Below, piece after piece: positions 11,836-25,121 of a stretch of 64,000 nt of DNA. The stretch comes from Moringa oleifera. Its lineage: Eukaryota > Streptophyta > Magnoliopsida > Brassicales > Moringaceae. Made by a program: the position numbers and the translations under genes. Within the stretch, counting starts at the first letter, position 1; the number at the start of each line of letters is the position of its first letter. The notes beneath the pieces were generated by a model. That model saw nothing but the letters and a program-made list of their open reading frames with translations. It was not told where the DNA came from and searched no databases. Location of the stretch: assembly GCA_021397835.1 (NCBI GenBank), contig JAJFZO010000230.1, positions 5,574,001-5,638,000 of the forward strand, written 5' to 3'.

Positions 11836-14800
11836 CTATCTTCTGGAATTGAGTCTGGATGACTTCTGGAGTATTGAGTTACGTGAACTCTGGAGACACT
11901 CGCATTCTGGCAAAGGAAATGTGTAGATGGATGTTTTTCTGTTGAATTTTTTAATCCTGGGTACTATCATCCCCTTGCGATCACTTTCACTAAGCATGAC
12001 TTCCATTTCATCCTTGAAAGCTTTCCAACTGCACAACAAGGAAGGTTGTATATATCAATGAACGAGACAATAACATAAAATGTTGGGACTTCTTCAAATT
12101 CCAAGACCTCCATAACCGAGATTCACATTTTTTTTTTCAGTAATTTTGCAGAACAATCAAACACATAGGACTTGAATACTTATCAGAAATCACCGGTTTC
12201 TGCCCATAGTTGAAGATATTTTACAATCATTATAGTTGATTGTGCAGGTCCACAGCAGATTGAGTTAAATGGTTCCGTTTCTTAATTCTTGAAAGTAGCA
12301 TTATAGCCCATTGGCAATAACTCATTTAAGGAACACATTTACCTAATGTTCGTGTCCTGCATCAGAAGAACAAGCTTGCGTTTGTCAGGATTAATTGTCT
12401 TTGCATGCCCCCCAAAAAGGAATCTTCGATGACCCATTAGAAAATGAGGGAAGTTCCCACCCTGACTTGTCACAAAAACCTCACTAAACAAACTTACTGT
12501 ATAGTCCAGAGCTGCCAGTCTCGAAGAGTATCCCTATAAAGAGAGAAAACAGGTGTTTTAATTAAAAAATGTGCCAAAAGCACCATAAGAAAATGATCTT
12601 TGATAATACTGATTCATGCCTTTTGACAATTATTCATTTGCACGCTTCACTCAGTCAATTAACTCAAAGAACAACTACGGGACTGAACTAGCTATCCTGA
12701 TAGGATACAGTGATTCATTTAATCAGGTGAATGAACCTAGTAGAATGAAACAATCATAAAAACTAATCCAACTAGTTAACCTAACAGGCTTAACTGTTGT
12801 CATAAAAGGCTCATGTGCTACTGTTGTCAAAGCAATGCAGCGAGTGAAGAGTGGCAAGGGCTAAGGCTTTAGTGATGTCATTCCTCCTGCCTAAGCAGCG
12901 GATCAGTGAATGAGGAGTAGCAAATACAAAGACCTATAGGTGAAGATTATCAAAGTTAAAGATGGACGGAACAGAAACGAAGTTAACTACATCACATCAC
13001 TGACATAATTCCAATACTATTTAAGGTATATCAACTACAACACAACAACAATGTTATTTGAAGTCATTTTTTGTACCCTAATGATTTGTTCACTGTCCAA
13101 TTGGTGGGTGATACCTAGTCCAACTTTTACTGATCCATGATTCCCCACTGGTGGAATTTATGAAGATGAGCAAAAGAGAACTCAAACCGTAGGTCAAATT
13201 AGGAAGAGAACAGAATCAAGACCCACAAAGCAAGAAATAGCAATTGAAACTGAAACTTTCACTGACACTGGGCTCTTAGTGGCGATGATCAAATGTCTCA
13301 TGCTGCAAACCCATGTAGATGTAATACAGAATGACAGTTATATATATAATGAATATTTGGCATGCATTATATTAGAGGTAGAAAAAGCATTTACCTTAAA
13401 CGAAGCAAGCTCATCTGAGGAGGCAAGAGATTCTTTGGTATATACAAGTGGAAACATCTTCAGCAAAGGAGCCAAATGCCTTTCAGCTTGGTAAATTTTC
13501 CCAGAGGCTACATAGATTGAAGTGTTGTTATCAAACCCCATACCACGTAGCATCATCCCAACCTATGCTGACAGGAAATACATCATGTAGCAAGCAGAGT
13601 TATTGTTTGAAAAAATAGACAATCATGTCATGGAAGTTACAGAACATTAAACAATGATAAAGATACCAAAATTCTACATCAATTTAACCAGTGGCATCTA
13701 TGATATTCAACAACAAAAGCAAGCAAAGGGCATGACATGCTTCCATAGCAAGCAGTTGAAACTGTTACAAATTAACAGTAAAGAATGTTATGTTACAAAA
13801 TTTAGGCATTCTTCTACAAAATTTGGCCACGATTTTAGACTTTTCTTTTCTTTATAGAGCTATATAATTAGAAGGTTTTCATAAAGTTTCATATTCAGCT
13901 TGCCCCTCACTGATGCCAAGCACACAGAAATTTTTTGAAAATAGCATGCTACGGCAACAGAGGGAAATGGTTACAACCACGAACAATATGCTTTAAGGCT
14001 GCAACTAGGATCCATTTTAACAAAAAGAAAAAGTGTGGCAGATGGTAAATTCAAAATCCACTGGACCTAAAGGAATCAGGAAAATGCAAATTGGAGATAA
14101 CCAAAGGTCAAGACAAGAGGCAGATTAACAGGGTACCTCCAATGGGGATAGAGGACATTTTCCATCTATACGATTGAGACCAGGTCTGGTCAGACGGTCC
14201 TTCCTTTTGAACTTCTTCCACCCTTTTTCTCGAAATAATGCCAATTCAGATTTTTCTGCTTCTCCTCCATCAAACAGACAACCTGAGAAGGCCACCATGT
14301 CCTGAAAATTTGAAGATGGACACTTGATTGTTGCATAAAGTTCCAAATCCCATAACAATTGAATATTCAACATTAGATGAATAAATGGCTTTCCAAGAAA
14401 TTGAAGAAAAGCAAACATCATACCTTCTCAAACCGGAGGTGGATGGAAACATACTTTCCACCAGTCCTTGAGCTCTTCTCAATCATTCTTTTAACTAGTT
14501 TCTCTGCAAGTGTTGATATAGGTGAAGAGAATCTTAGTGCTTTGTAATTGGCTATGCATCTTAGCAATTGAATATGAGGTGGGACATGCATTGCCAATCT
14601 ATTAGCAAAGGGAGCAATCCGGATAACCCTGCATTAAACGTATTACCAATTAGAACCACTACAACTTCATAAATTAGATATTACAAGTCACAGACAAAAG
14701 AAAACAAATTTCTTCTGATAATCATTCAAGAATTAGTTTTTGCCCGAATTCTATTGTTAAGACAGTTTATTTTCATTGATAGAAAGACTATCGATAACCA

Positions 14801-16884
14801 TCTCATTCAACATAAAGATAAACTTGTAGAAGAACTGAAACTTTAACACTTACCCCTGCTCCCTCAAGGCAGGATAAACTACACCCCAGTAATAACTAAC
14901 AGGAGCCCAAGCTTGAACACGGAAGTTCGGAATATGACTAATGTTATAATGATATCTTTCCAACAGAAAGTTGGGCAGCTCTCTGACCACTTCGATGTAG
15001 CCATCAAGAGTCGCTATAAAATGATCCTCATCATATATATTTTCAAATTCACTGTAAAACAGATAAAATATCTTTTGTTGGATTTCTTATATAAGGGAAA
15101 CTTTAGACTAAATGAAATCAGTGACGTGAGTAAGTCTACCTTGGATCCCTCCAGAAACTGTTAAATTCAAAGTGAGGTATGACTAGTACCGCATTTAGAA
15201 GTCCAGCAACAGCCACTGCATTGCAGATCTAGAAAAACAAAACAAAATATTGAGCATAAGCTTTTCAAGCACATGAAGAGATAATGTAGTAAATTGCCAA
15301 ACTGGTTGGTCCATTCAGCTCTAAGAAAACAGAGAAATCTAGAATCTAGAGCAATTAGCACAAGGCAAAAACATACCGCAGCACGCTGTTGGTTAAGGCC
15401 ACCATTGGCCTCAACAACCAAGTAACCACTAGAGCCTGAGGGTTCTGAAATTCAAAGGAAATATCAGTTACTGCATGAGAGCTCATTTCCTCAGCAATTT
15501 GTGCATTAACATGCCAAAGTAAGTCTAGAATAGATATGGGGGAGTATATGCATTTTCAATGTACGGTGCGTTAGAGTACAGAAACAGATATTTATTGATC
15601 TAAGATGAAAGAAGAAACGTGCAAGATCATGATAATGGTCAAGTGTATGAACATAATTGTAATCAAGTAGCACTGGGAACATAAAATCTGGTGACCCATA
15701 TACTGGCATATTGAGAACTTTGAAGGAGACAAATTGAATCTCTAGACTTTTACAACTGAACTGAACAAGCCTTTTTGGTAATAAATTGCTAGTTGTCCTA
15801 CCTTTCTGCACAGCAAAGCGTGGTCCAGTAGATGAACTTGGACAAGACTTTGGCCTTTTCAGCCTACGTTTGTATTTCCAAACAGTGGACAACTGCAAAA
15901 TGAAGCAACTTTACAGCTCAGTTGACTGCTGAAGTACTACACATTTTGAATCATATGAAAAAAGAATAAGACAACACAATCCAGTGCCAATGTAGTGGTG
16001 CTTCCATCAAATCTACCTTGCACCAGTTATTGGAATTGCTCACAGTCTAACTGGATGATTAAGTACAACAGTGGGTGTTGCATTCCAAATTTTCAGGAAC
16101 AGAGCAAAGAATTCCTAGCTATAGCTGGCTGTTTGGCAAAAACTGAACTGATAAACCCTAATTTCTTTATTCTCAACGATAATTTCCCATTCGGATTTGC
16201 ACCAAAAGTGTCCATCAGTAGTCAACTTAATCAGGGAGACTAATCTCTCCTATCACTTTCAGTTGGTAATGCAGAAAAAAAAATTGCAAACATTATGGCG
16301 ACCACCCAGAAGCAACCAGTAACTTCTTTATTTATTTTTTTTTTCCAAAGGAAAAGAAATCTACAAAAGTGAAAATCCCAAAAAGAGCGCAAGAAATGAG
16401 CTACACGAGAACCAAGAAATTCAAAATGTTGACAGGAAAGAATTACAAAATGCACACAAGAAACCAAGAAAAGCAGAACCTCGACAGCAGAAGAATTATC
16501 AGCCTGAATATCAACCCAGAGCTTCTTAAAGATCTCGGGGCTACGATACACCGACCCGGGAAGCGCGGTCTGGCCTACAAGACCAGAGAAGGGCCCCACG
16601 CACATTAACAGCCCAGAGACGTACAGAAGGGGAAGCAACAACAGATAACGGAGGTTCCGGCCGAAGAGAATGCCGGAGACGAGGCTTTCCCGGCGAGAGA
16701 AGGATTGAGTCTTGAAACGAACCCGCCGGCGGCAGTGGGAGATGCCGTTAGAGTTGCGAGGCGGGGATGGAGGCGGGCTAGGGGAGTTTCTGTTGCTGTT
16801 TGTGCCGCTGCCCTCGCTGTTGTTCCCATTGTCGTTAGTGCCACCGGCACTGCCACTGTGGTGGGTCTTGCTTTTCATTGCCAT
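11836..16884 (-). CDS. Plant O-fucosyltransferase family protein (PF10250 type)
   Basis: A ten-exon gene read on minus: 16884-16480, 15892-15802, 15444-15377, 15228-15140, 15051-14854, 14628-14424, 14301-14137, 13562-13395, 12533-12343 and 12028-11836. Every phase closes, giving 590 residues. Residues 1-75 are a low-complexity cytosolic tail ([10 protein letters not shown]). Residues 79-98 are one hydrophobic segment ([19 protein letters not shown]), giving a type II Golgi membrane topology. The lumenal domain shows family blocks: [62 protein letters not shown] near residues 347-360, [20 protein letters not shown], and [14 protein letters not shown]. The family transfers fucose from GDP-fucose; the acceptor (protein or wall glycan) is unknown here. 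The start was chosen at MAMKSK because the longer frame upstream is only a translated CA/CT repeat. Confidence 0.93.
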
Positions 16885-16893
16885 GCAAGAAAG

Positions 16894-16932
16894 CACACAC
16901 ACACACACACACACTCTCTCTCTCTCTCTCTC
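16894..16932. repeat. Compound AC/TC microsatellite in the O-fucosyltransferase 5' leader
   Basis: About ten AC units pass directly into about nine TC units, beginning 10 bases upstream of the minus-strand ATG at 16884. On the transcribed strand this reads GA then GT repeats in the 5' UTR. Length polymorphism is likely. Confidence 0.9.
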
Positions 16933-19900
16933 GGTTTGTCAAAGAGAAGAGAGAAGTCACTGGAGCTGACCGGGAAAATGAGAGAGCTGGGTTATTATCC
17001 TTGAATACAGTTACAAGTGGCTTTAAGTGTCTCAGTACAGTGATTCCATGAGATCTTTATCTTTCCCTTCAGGGAACTGTGCACACTGTAACGGAAAAGG
17101 CGAGAGATAGAGAGAGACCCTGGAGGGCTTGGAGCCGAAAATGGAGGCCATAAAGTGCGTGCAGTATTGCTAACTGAGATGATCTAATTCTCTCAACTCC
17201 CCCGCGCCAATAATGTGAAATTTTTCTTTTTTACATATATATATATGGTTGCTCGTTGTATATTTCTTTTTTAGTTCATGCTTTAATTAGCTAATTTTCA
17301 TTACTATATTATATTTTTTAATTTGGTTGTAAATTATTTTCAAAACTTAATATGTCAATAAAAATAAAATTTTATTTTGTTTAATTATCAATAAAAACAA
17401 ACAACAGATTTTTTATTTTAGTAAAATATTCAATTATTTCTAATAAAATACTTATTTGTAGTACAAAGATAATATATTATTTACACTCGTTGCTTCAGGA
17501 TTTATAATATCAGTTTTGAAACATATTTGATAATATACATCAAACATCGGGCATTATAAAAATTTTATTTGATATTTAATTTATTATTTATTATATATTT
17601 ATATAATTAAAAATAATTATAAATTATGATAAATTAATTTATTATGATGATATTAAATGTTTATATAATTATAATATCTATCAAATTACTTTAAAAAGTT
17701 AAACTTTAATGTATTATTTTTAAATTTATAATTAATTTATAAAATTTGCATTTAATTGAGGCTTTTCTGGCTTGATATAGTTGTATTTGTTTATGTGCTT
17801 TTTATAGCATCAATAGATAGATGTTGACCACAACTTTTCTTTTTCAGTGCTCTTTTTGGGGCCTCCAATAACTATATATACTTTTGGAATAGAACCTTCT
17901 CCAATTAATCAGTTTTATTCCTATTTTTTATTTACATTTATTATGATATTATTTCTTAAATATTATATGCTATTTTAATACAATTTTCCATTTTACAAGG
18001 TCCTTATTGTACTGTCATGACCATTAAATGATTGGTTAATGTTACCAAAAAGGATGTGGTAATTATTGAAATGGATTTGAAATATATTTCTACACTTAAT
18101 TTAAATGTATCATTTAATTTTTTAGATTTTATTTTATAATTGTGTGTAAACATTTAAAAAATATTTATTTTATATTTTATACTTTAAAATATCGATTAAA
18201 TCAGTTATTATACGACATTACATTTATTATATTGATGTGATTTTTTTATTGATTTAATTAAATATATTATTATTAATTAATGTTTTAAAAATTTTTTATG
18301 GAAATAAAATGTAAAAGAAAAATTTGTTATGAGAAGGGAGGACCACATTTGTGATGTTCGTACAAGCCAGATTTATTGTCAAAGAGGGAGGATGCTCATA
18401 TAAGCCACTGAAACGACACAGTTTCAGCGGACTATGGTCTATTTAGTAGGAGACAGTGAATGGCTGCCATTGGACTCCCATTATTCCAGGACACGCACAC
18501 GATAGTCATGACAACCAAACATGGGGTCACTGATGGAGGAAGAGCGACTAACTAGCGGACAAAAATAATGGTATTGTACGGAAGGGGGCAAAATGGTCAT
18601 AAGAAGATTATGGAAGATCGCCAGATGCAGAGAGAGAGAGAAAGGCAAGACGTCACGTGGAAAGACAGCCGTAGTCGCAAAGGACATGAAAGGAGAGGGG
18701 CCGTGGGGTTACCGAGACATGCGCTCGTCGCACTTTCTCGGGGTCTAAGTGCCGGTCCGGTGACTTTGACCGAAGATTCATAATTACCATACCACCCCCA
18801 AACGTGAATGGCCCGGATCCACTCTCTTGGAGGGTATTTCTGTAGATTCGTCGTGTAATATTATAGTCTCATAACAAAGTCGCTTTCTCCTGCAAGTTTC
18901 GAGTTTACCAAACTACCCCTCCAAAAGAATAATTTATTTGGCTATATTGGAGGGTATTTATGTCAATTCAACATTGCATATTATCGTTTAATAACAAACA
19001 ACTTTTCTCCGTAAATTTGGGACTGCTTCACATCGTGCAAGCTACCACTAATGGTGGAGAGAGAGACAGAGAGAGCACCCAGAACATAAAGCCTCACACG
19101 TGACAACAATGTAATTTCATTATAATAATATTTTTTTTACGTAATTTGGCATTTACTTATTTTAAATTAAACAGCGGTCATGATGTAATGCGGATCCACA
19201 TGATTCGGTGCGCTGCAGTGCAGTGAATGTCGATTTGATGGGTAGATTTGTCGGCTTGACAGCGCAGTACTTTCTTTTTTCGAGGTGGCTGTGCTGTTAA
19301 GGATCTCAGTTTCTTGTTCTTCCAGGGGCTGAAGGTATAATTTAATTGTTTTAGAAGGTACAAAAAGATTAATTAAAAACGCAAAACTTTATTTTTTTGT
19401 GTTTCTTATTTTGGATCATAAATCGGAGAGTTGGGAAGAAAAGTCAAGGGAGTCTCTTTGGCAACTGTTTGGTGGGTTCTGCTGTAATGAGATGATGGTC
19501 CACGAATTAAATTCCATTGTCTGCCTGTATATTTAAAGAGTTAGGAGGAAGCCGTAAGATATGCATTTAGAGTCTGTTTATGAAGATATTTTGATAATTT
19601 TTTAAATAAATTTGAGTATTTTTTAAAAAAATTATTTTTTGTATTAAATAAAATATAAATAAATATAAATTTCATATTTTATTTTAATATTTTTATTAAA
19701 AACTCAGTTAAACTTAAATTAATAAAAGTTTAATTTTAGAGATCCTCTTTTTTTTTTTGAATAAATGTTTAAAAAAACTACTCCTGATATCAAATCAAAT
19801 TCTGATTTTTTAAAATATTCAAATAAACTTCAAATTTTAATATTCAATAGATACAAATCCTCTATTAATGAAATATTTCTTTCATTAACATAAGTTAGAT

Positions 19901-21427
19901 TTCAATTAGGATGACGTTGAGATTTTAAAAATATTCGCCGCAAAACAGAAAAAAAAAAAAACGATCAATTCTTCTTCTTCTTCTTTCCTTTCCTTTATTC
20001 CTCCTTCGGCTCCTTTTTATTCTCCTTCTTCTTATCTCTCTCATTTTTTTTATTGATTATTTTTCTAATGAAAAAAGAGAGACTCAATTCTCTTGCCCAT
20101 TTGATTTGATAACAATGAGCTACGTTTGTCATCCTCAGTGATCGTAGTGTCCTTGAACTCATCTTAAGATCCTAATTGTCGTGGTTCCATTGCATCACAA
20201 AGAGAAATGGTCAGGAATAATTATGTCATTTTGGTTCATTCTTAGATTGCTTTGGTCCCCCAGCAAGATTCTTCAAAAGAGAACAACTGCATGCAAGGTC
20301 ACTCTTGGCCTTTTTCATGAATGTTTTTGTTAATCTTCAAACAAGAACAAGAAAGATAGAGGCTGAAGAGGGAGGAGCCAAAAAAAGAGGAGGAAAGTCT
20401 AAAACCTGTGAAGAAATTTTTTAGAATTTAATTTTTGCGTTAAAGTAGTTAAAGAGAAGAAAAGTCTTGTTTTTATATACTCATCTTGACATTGATTTTT
20501 CTGTCGTCATGTATTAAAGTTTACTTTAATAATTAACGAAGGCCCAATATTTATTATTTTATTTTTTGAATAATAAAATTTAAATTATAATTCGCAATAT
20601 ATTTTAAACTTTTTTTAAACGTTCACATTTTTGTTTCTATTTCTAAAATTCAAGGCCTAGTATGACTTGCAAAATTAGAGGAAGAATCTGTGTAGTGGAC
20701 CCAAGGTCCCCACTCCCAAAACAGACTGTCATTTCATGTGCCCAGAACCCACCTCTTTACTTTCCGGCCACTGAAGAGGGGTCTCCACCACCCACCCACG
20801 CACCTACATTTTCCGCTCCATTAGCGTACTCCAACCTTCAACTGTTTCTCAAACCAGGAACCTAAAAGTTTAAAGCATGACACGTGTAACTGGGTCGGGT
20901 GGTAAAATGATGATATCAACAAGGTAGAAGAGATGCTGCAGATAATGAAGGAAACAGAAGCGCCAAGGACACCGCTGTCCCTGGTAACAGCTCTTTCCCG
21001 CCAGGGAAGCTCCTGGAGAGTATGGGAAACTACCAAACACACAATGCTACTGTTGGACGAGGCGCGGTACTCCAGCTCCCAATTCCCAGTGGTAGCTGTC
21101 ACCAGCCAACAAAGGTCAGGAGAGTATGCCCCAGGAAATATGTAGAATTCAGATAGACAACACTATGAACCAGCAAAATACATGGAACAATTCACTGTTA
21201 TTATGGCCTCATGACGTAATTAAATGGTTTAACCATTATTGCCACCTTTCATTTCATTTTTATGAGGTTTATAATATTAGCTACAGTAATATGATGCACA
21301 GGGAGATTTGGTAATGTTTCCAAATTGAGAAAGTCTACAAAGAAAACAAAAATCTTTTCTAAGTTTTAAGGAAGAAGATAAAAGCAGGTTCTTCACTCTG
21401 CTAACAATGCAGCTTCCATTGAACTAC
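16933..21427. other. Intergenic region between O-fucosyltransferase and UFM1
   Basis: No gene is supported. AT-rich DNA fills 17220-18330 and 19560-19960. A more mixed island at 18340-19100 contains GACGTCACGTGG at 18650-18661, an ACGT/G-box-like element, and a tandem repeat at 18827-19030. A second mixed island at 20650-21150 contains GACACGTG (20880-20887). Open frames of 60-93 codons on both strands here show no family resemblance. CT-rich tracts lie near 19970-20050. Confidence 0.4.
18827..19030. repeat. Imperfect two-copy tandem repeat, about 120 bp unit
   Basis: The block beginning TTGGAGGGTATTT at 18827 recurs at 18947. Both copies continue through a variable part to an ATAACAAA core and then a TTTCTCC motif, at matching offsets. 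The second copy fades around 19030. No coding potential is seen. Confidence 0.75.
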
Positions 21428-24400
21428 TCATGCAGCTCCAACTCTATCACGGGGAATGAGGCGTAATTCAGAACCATGTTTGAGGAAGACATTGCCTGAG
21501 AAAGCCAATACATGTCAAAATACGGAACCAAGATGTAAAAAATGTATCCACAACATAGCATCTAGGTCAATTTTCTGGGTAAAATAACAGCTTTTTCTAA
21601 GCAGTTCGGAGCTAGTACATGAAAAAAGCAAAATAAGAAAGGTCCATATCATTTTTTTTTTGTCTTTTCGTTTTAACAAATTATAAAGAAAATTGAAAGT
21701 CCATAAACATGCAGTCCTTAAACAGGTTGATAAGGAAAAAAAATAATGTTTTCAGGTTAAACCTCTCCTCTCGATCGACAACTTACAGCAGTAACTCCAG
21801 GGTGCAACCAATGAAAAATAAGAAAGCTGCTATAAAGCAGGTTTGTGATACATACAACTTGAAGAAGCTACAAATAGGAAGAGGATTGGCGGTACTAAAA
21901 GCAAAAGAAAGCTTAAAAGCGTACCCAAGAACCTGGCTGGATATCCAATCTTTGCTTAAACTAACATTATAATAATATTAGATCTCTCTGATAAAAAATA
22001 AATAAAAAGTAGTACACTATTGAATCTGCACATAACAGCAATATCTAGACATGTCTGGCTGGTTTAGGCTGGTACAGTTACCAGCAAATGATAGACCATT
22101 TATACTAACTTTGGCATGCTCTGCAATACATGATATTGTTAGACTGCCAACAAAGCCGAAAGGGAAGACATGACATAAATAAGTTGAAAATTATAAAGCA
22201 AACAAAACTAGGTTTTGATGGCTCCTCAAAATAATCACATTTCTCTAAAAGCATGTAATAACTTCTACACAACTCCTTTAGGAAAGAAACTCTACTCCAC
22301 TGCTGCTAATAGAAAAACTCCCAATTTTCATCTGCAGACCCCAGAATCTTATACTTCTTCTCCAGGGCCTGTTGTGGGCAAACTAATTAAAACCAGTTTT
22401 AACATAAGGGTTTCTGGATCCTATTTCAACTGTGAATTATCATAAGGCAGCCACAGCTTGAATGAGATTGCATTTACTAAATAAATCTAATAAAATGAAA
22501 TAATTATAGTACTCCTGTTACAATATCACTCCCTCCCCTAAGCTCCCTGGTAGTGCAGCTGCAAGCAGATCAAACTGAAGAAGAAAAAGAGAAAAAGAAA
22601 GAAGGGAGGGGGGGGGGGGGGTTCCGGCAAAAAGAAGACAAAATATAATGAGTATGAAACTGATCATTCAAGTATGATCAACGGCATACCTGCACTTTGC
22701 TGAGGATTGATGCCTACACCGTCTGCATGCAGAACAAATAACAAATTAAGCAGACAATAAACGTAGATGAATAATAAACCACACATATAAGAGAAAAGCA
22801 ATTGTATGCTAAAACTATAAAACAAGAGAATCTGTTTAAATCCTTATTCTATAGTTCTAATACCATCATGCAGCTTCTGTAAGACAATTCATATATACTA
22901 CGTCCGGGCTTCCCCTTACATATCTTTTTTCACATTCACAAGCTCAAAAGAATCATGAAATTTTAGAAGTTAAAAAGATCAGATATAATATAATCAATTT
23001 TTTGTCCAAAATTCAGAAAATATAACAAAATTTGTTTGAAATATGCAAAACTTTGTTGTCCTAAGGAAAAGAGATGACCGACTACCAGGAACAGAGCAGC
23101 AAGGATCTCTTGTGTAGAAGTGATTACGGAGGTTTAACCATCATATGCACCCTAATAAGCAACAATTCTTCAGATGATTGGAATTACATCCTCGAAGTTG
23201 CTCTATACATCCACCATGCATTGACCATACTGAACTTGATATTAGGCTGTCCCTTACATCAACCACACAAAAGTACCCCGCATGATTATTCACCAACTAA
23301 GCCCTTCTGGTCTTGGAAAAGATATAGACAGATATAAAGCAGAAACTGAGGATCATTTTAGATTGTCCAACTATGCAATAACTAGTTATGCCCATCATCG
23401 GTGCTGGAAACCAACTTATAGAACTCTATTTGAATTAAATGCATTATACAGAAAAAGTTAATTCATTTGAGTACATGAGCTAGTATGGATATTTTGGCAT
23501 TCTCTAAGGACTTTGGAGGTTATATATGGCCAGGCATGGCTATTCACGAAACTCTGAACCACTGATATGTCATGCATTTTACATAAAAAGCATATTTGCA
23601 TATTCATAGGATGCTACTATAAACAACTTATAAAATAACCAAAGCTAGAAAATTTGCAAATTGTTAATATGCTTTCAAACAATTGAGAAGTTATCATTAC
23701 TTATCATACAACATTTAAATGTTACTCTCATGTCAAGCTCTTAATATTAAAACAACGTCCTCCACTTTTAAAATTGAGAAATCCGCAGAAACGACTCTGA
23801 AAAATATATTCAAATAAAAGAAGCTCGTATAAATTAGCACAAAGTAACATGCAAATTTTATAAAATAACTAAAGCTCGAAAATTTGCAAATTGTTAATAT
23901 TCGCTCAAACAATTGAGAAGTTATCATTACTTATCATACATCATACAACATTTAAAATGTTGCTCTCATTTCAAGCTCTTGCTATTAAAACAAAGTTCTC
24001 CACTTTTAAAATAGAGAAATCCACAGAAATGACAGAAAAATATATTCAAAGAAAGGAAGCTCGTACAAAGTGACATGCAAAGCTTGTTAAGGAAATACCA
24101 ACAAACAAAACCTAAAACACCACTGCATGACGACAGAAAGGCAATTACCGTTGGTGATGATAGCGCTAGTTTGAGGAGGCACCTTGAATTCCTCGGCAGC
24201 GAATTTCAAAACAGCAGTAAACGGAGCTGCTTCTGGTACGCTAAACCTGAAAATTCGACGATTTTGGAGCCAAAAAACAAGTGAATACTAACGATCACTA
24301 AGCAAGCCGAGCCAATCAAAGAAGAGAAATGATAAGAAAAAATATAACGAAATTAAATGAAAAATGATTGTTTCTTTTTTGTTTTAATTTTACATACACT

Positions 24401-24465
24401 TTGAAAGGGAGCTTCGGATCTGAAGTGAGAGTCACTTTGAAGGAGACCTTTCCACCAGTCGCCAT
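21428..24465 (-). CDS. UFM1: Ubiquitin-fold modifier 1
   Basis: A four-exon gene on minus: 24465-24398, 24246-24149, 22722-22690 and 21495-21428, giving 88 residues. The protein reads [20 protein letters not shown] and onward, then [20 protein letters not shown], then [19 protein letters not shown] and [14 protein letters not shown]. This is the complete beta-grasp ubiquitin-like fold of UFM1. The C-terminal VG is followed by AA, so a UfSP protease must remove two residues to expose the conjugating glycine. UFM1 is then activated by UBA5, passed to UFC1 and ligated by UFL1, mainly on ER-bound ribosomes in ER quality control. Exon 3 is only 33 bases, so automatic gene callers could miss it. 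Intron 2 (22723-24148) contains a duplicated block. Confidence 0.96.
22609..22621. repeat. Poly-G run in UFM1 intron 3
   Basis: A purine-rich stretch ends in a run of about 13 G on +, which is poly-C on the transcribed strand. It lies between UFM1 exons 3 and 4. Such runs are prone to length error in sequencing. Confidence 0.85.
23629..24081. repeat. Tandem duplication of about 230 bp inside UFM1 intron 2
   Basis: The sequence from TAAAATAACCAAAGC (23631) to ACATGCAAA (about 23855) repeats from TAAAATAACTAAAGC (23861) to ACATGCAAA (about 24080). Shared blocks include AACAATTGAGAAGTTATCAT and TCCACTTTTAAAAT. The copies differ by scattered substitutions and small indels, so the duplication is not brand new. 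Confidence 0.9.
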
Positions 24466-25121
24466 TTTCCCAGCCCTAAAAATCGACGAAGCTCTTCCCC
24501 TTCCCGTCCGACAAGGTCCACTTATATTCTCTTCCCCCTTTTCAATTTCCCCGTTCCCTTCTCCGCAGCGTACTTACGACGCAGCGTTTCTTCACAGAAA
24601 ACATTTGGGCCTGGCCGTGCTTAGTCGTTTTTGTAGTACTTCAACATCCCAGCCCAGTATTTACGGGCCCATAAATCATGGGCAAACATTAATCGTGGGC
24701 CCATTATTTCCAGGTGTCTTGTGTTTTTTGGCCCTCTCTTCTTTATATTTGAAAATTATATATTTATTGTCACCCAAATGCTGTAAGCATATTTTCATGT
24801 TTCCAGTCCATGTCTCTTTATAATTCTACTTCTGGTTATTGATTTATCGATAAAAAAAATATAATCTAAATTTAAATACACTTTTGTGTTTCTGAAATAT
24901 TATTTTGAGCATTGAGTTATTAGCAGTTACATGTGATGTCAATTATTGGCAATTTTGTTTTGATTTGAGAAAATTACAGAACCAAGAATTCATACTAACA
25001 ATAAATTTGTGTAAAGAGATGAGTACATTCTTTTGGGTGGATTATGCAAAGTTAGGTCACAGAAACAATTGAGAATCTCTTATAGTTTTTTAGTACAAAA
25101 AAAAAAAAAAAATCTGTCAAG
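24466..25121 (-). promoter_or_regulatory. UFM1 promoter region with clustered GGCCCA/TGGGCC elements
   Basis: Upstream of the UFM1 ATG on minus there are several site II-like motifs: TGGGCC at 24606, AGCCCA at 24651, GGGCCCAT at 24665 and GTGGGCCCAT at 24695-24704. TGGGCC/Y elements are typical TCP-bound sites in promoters of plant housekeeping and translation-related genes. That fits UFM1, but binding is inferred. The rest of the interval up to the thaumatin stop is AT-rich. Confidence 0.6.

Noticed and set aside
16705..17004. A + strand frame of 99 codons over the O-fucosyltransferase exon 1
   Set aside because: It is antisense to the coding exon and runs into the translated CA/CT repeat (HTHTHT, SLSLSL).
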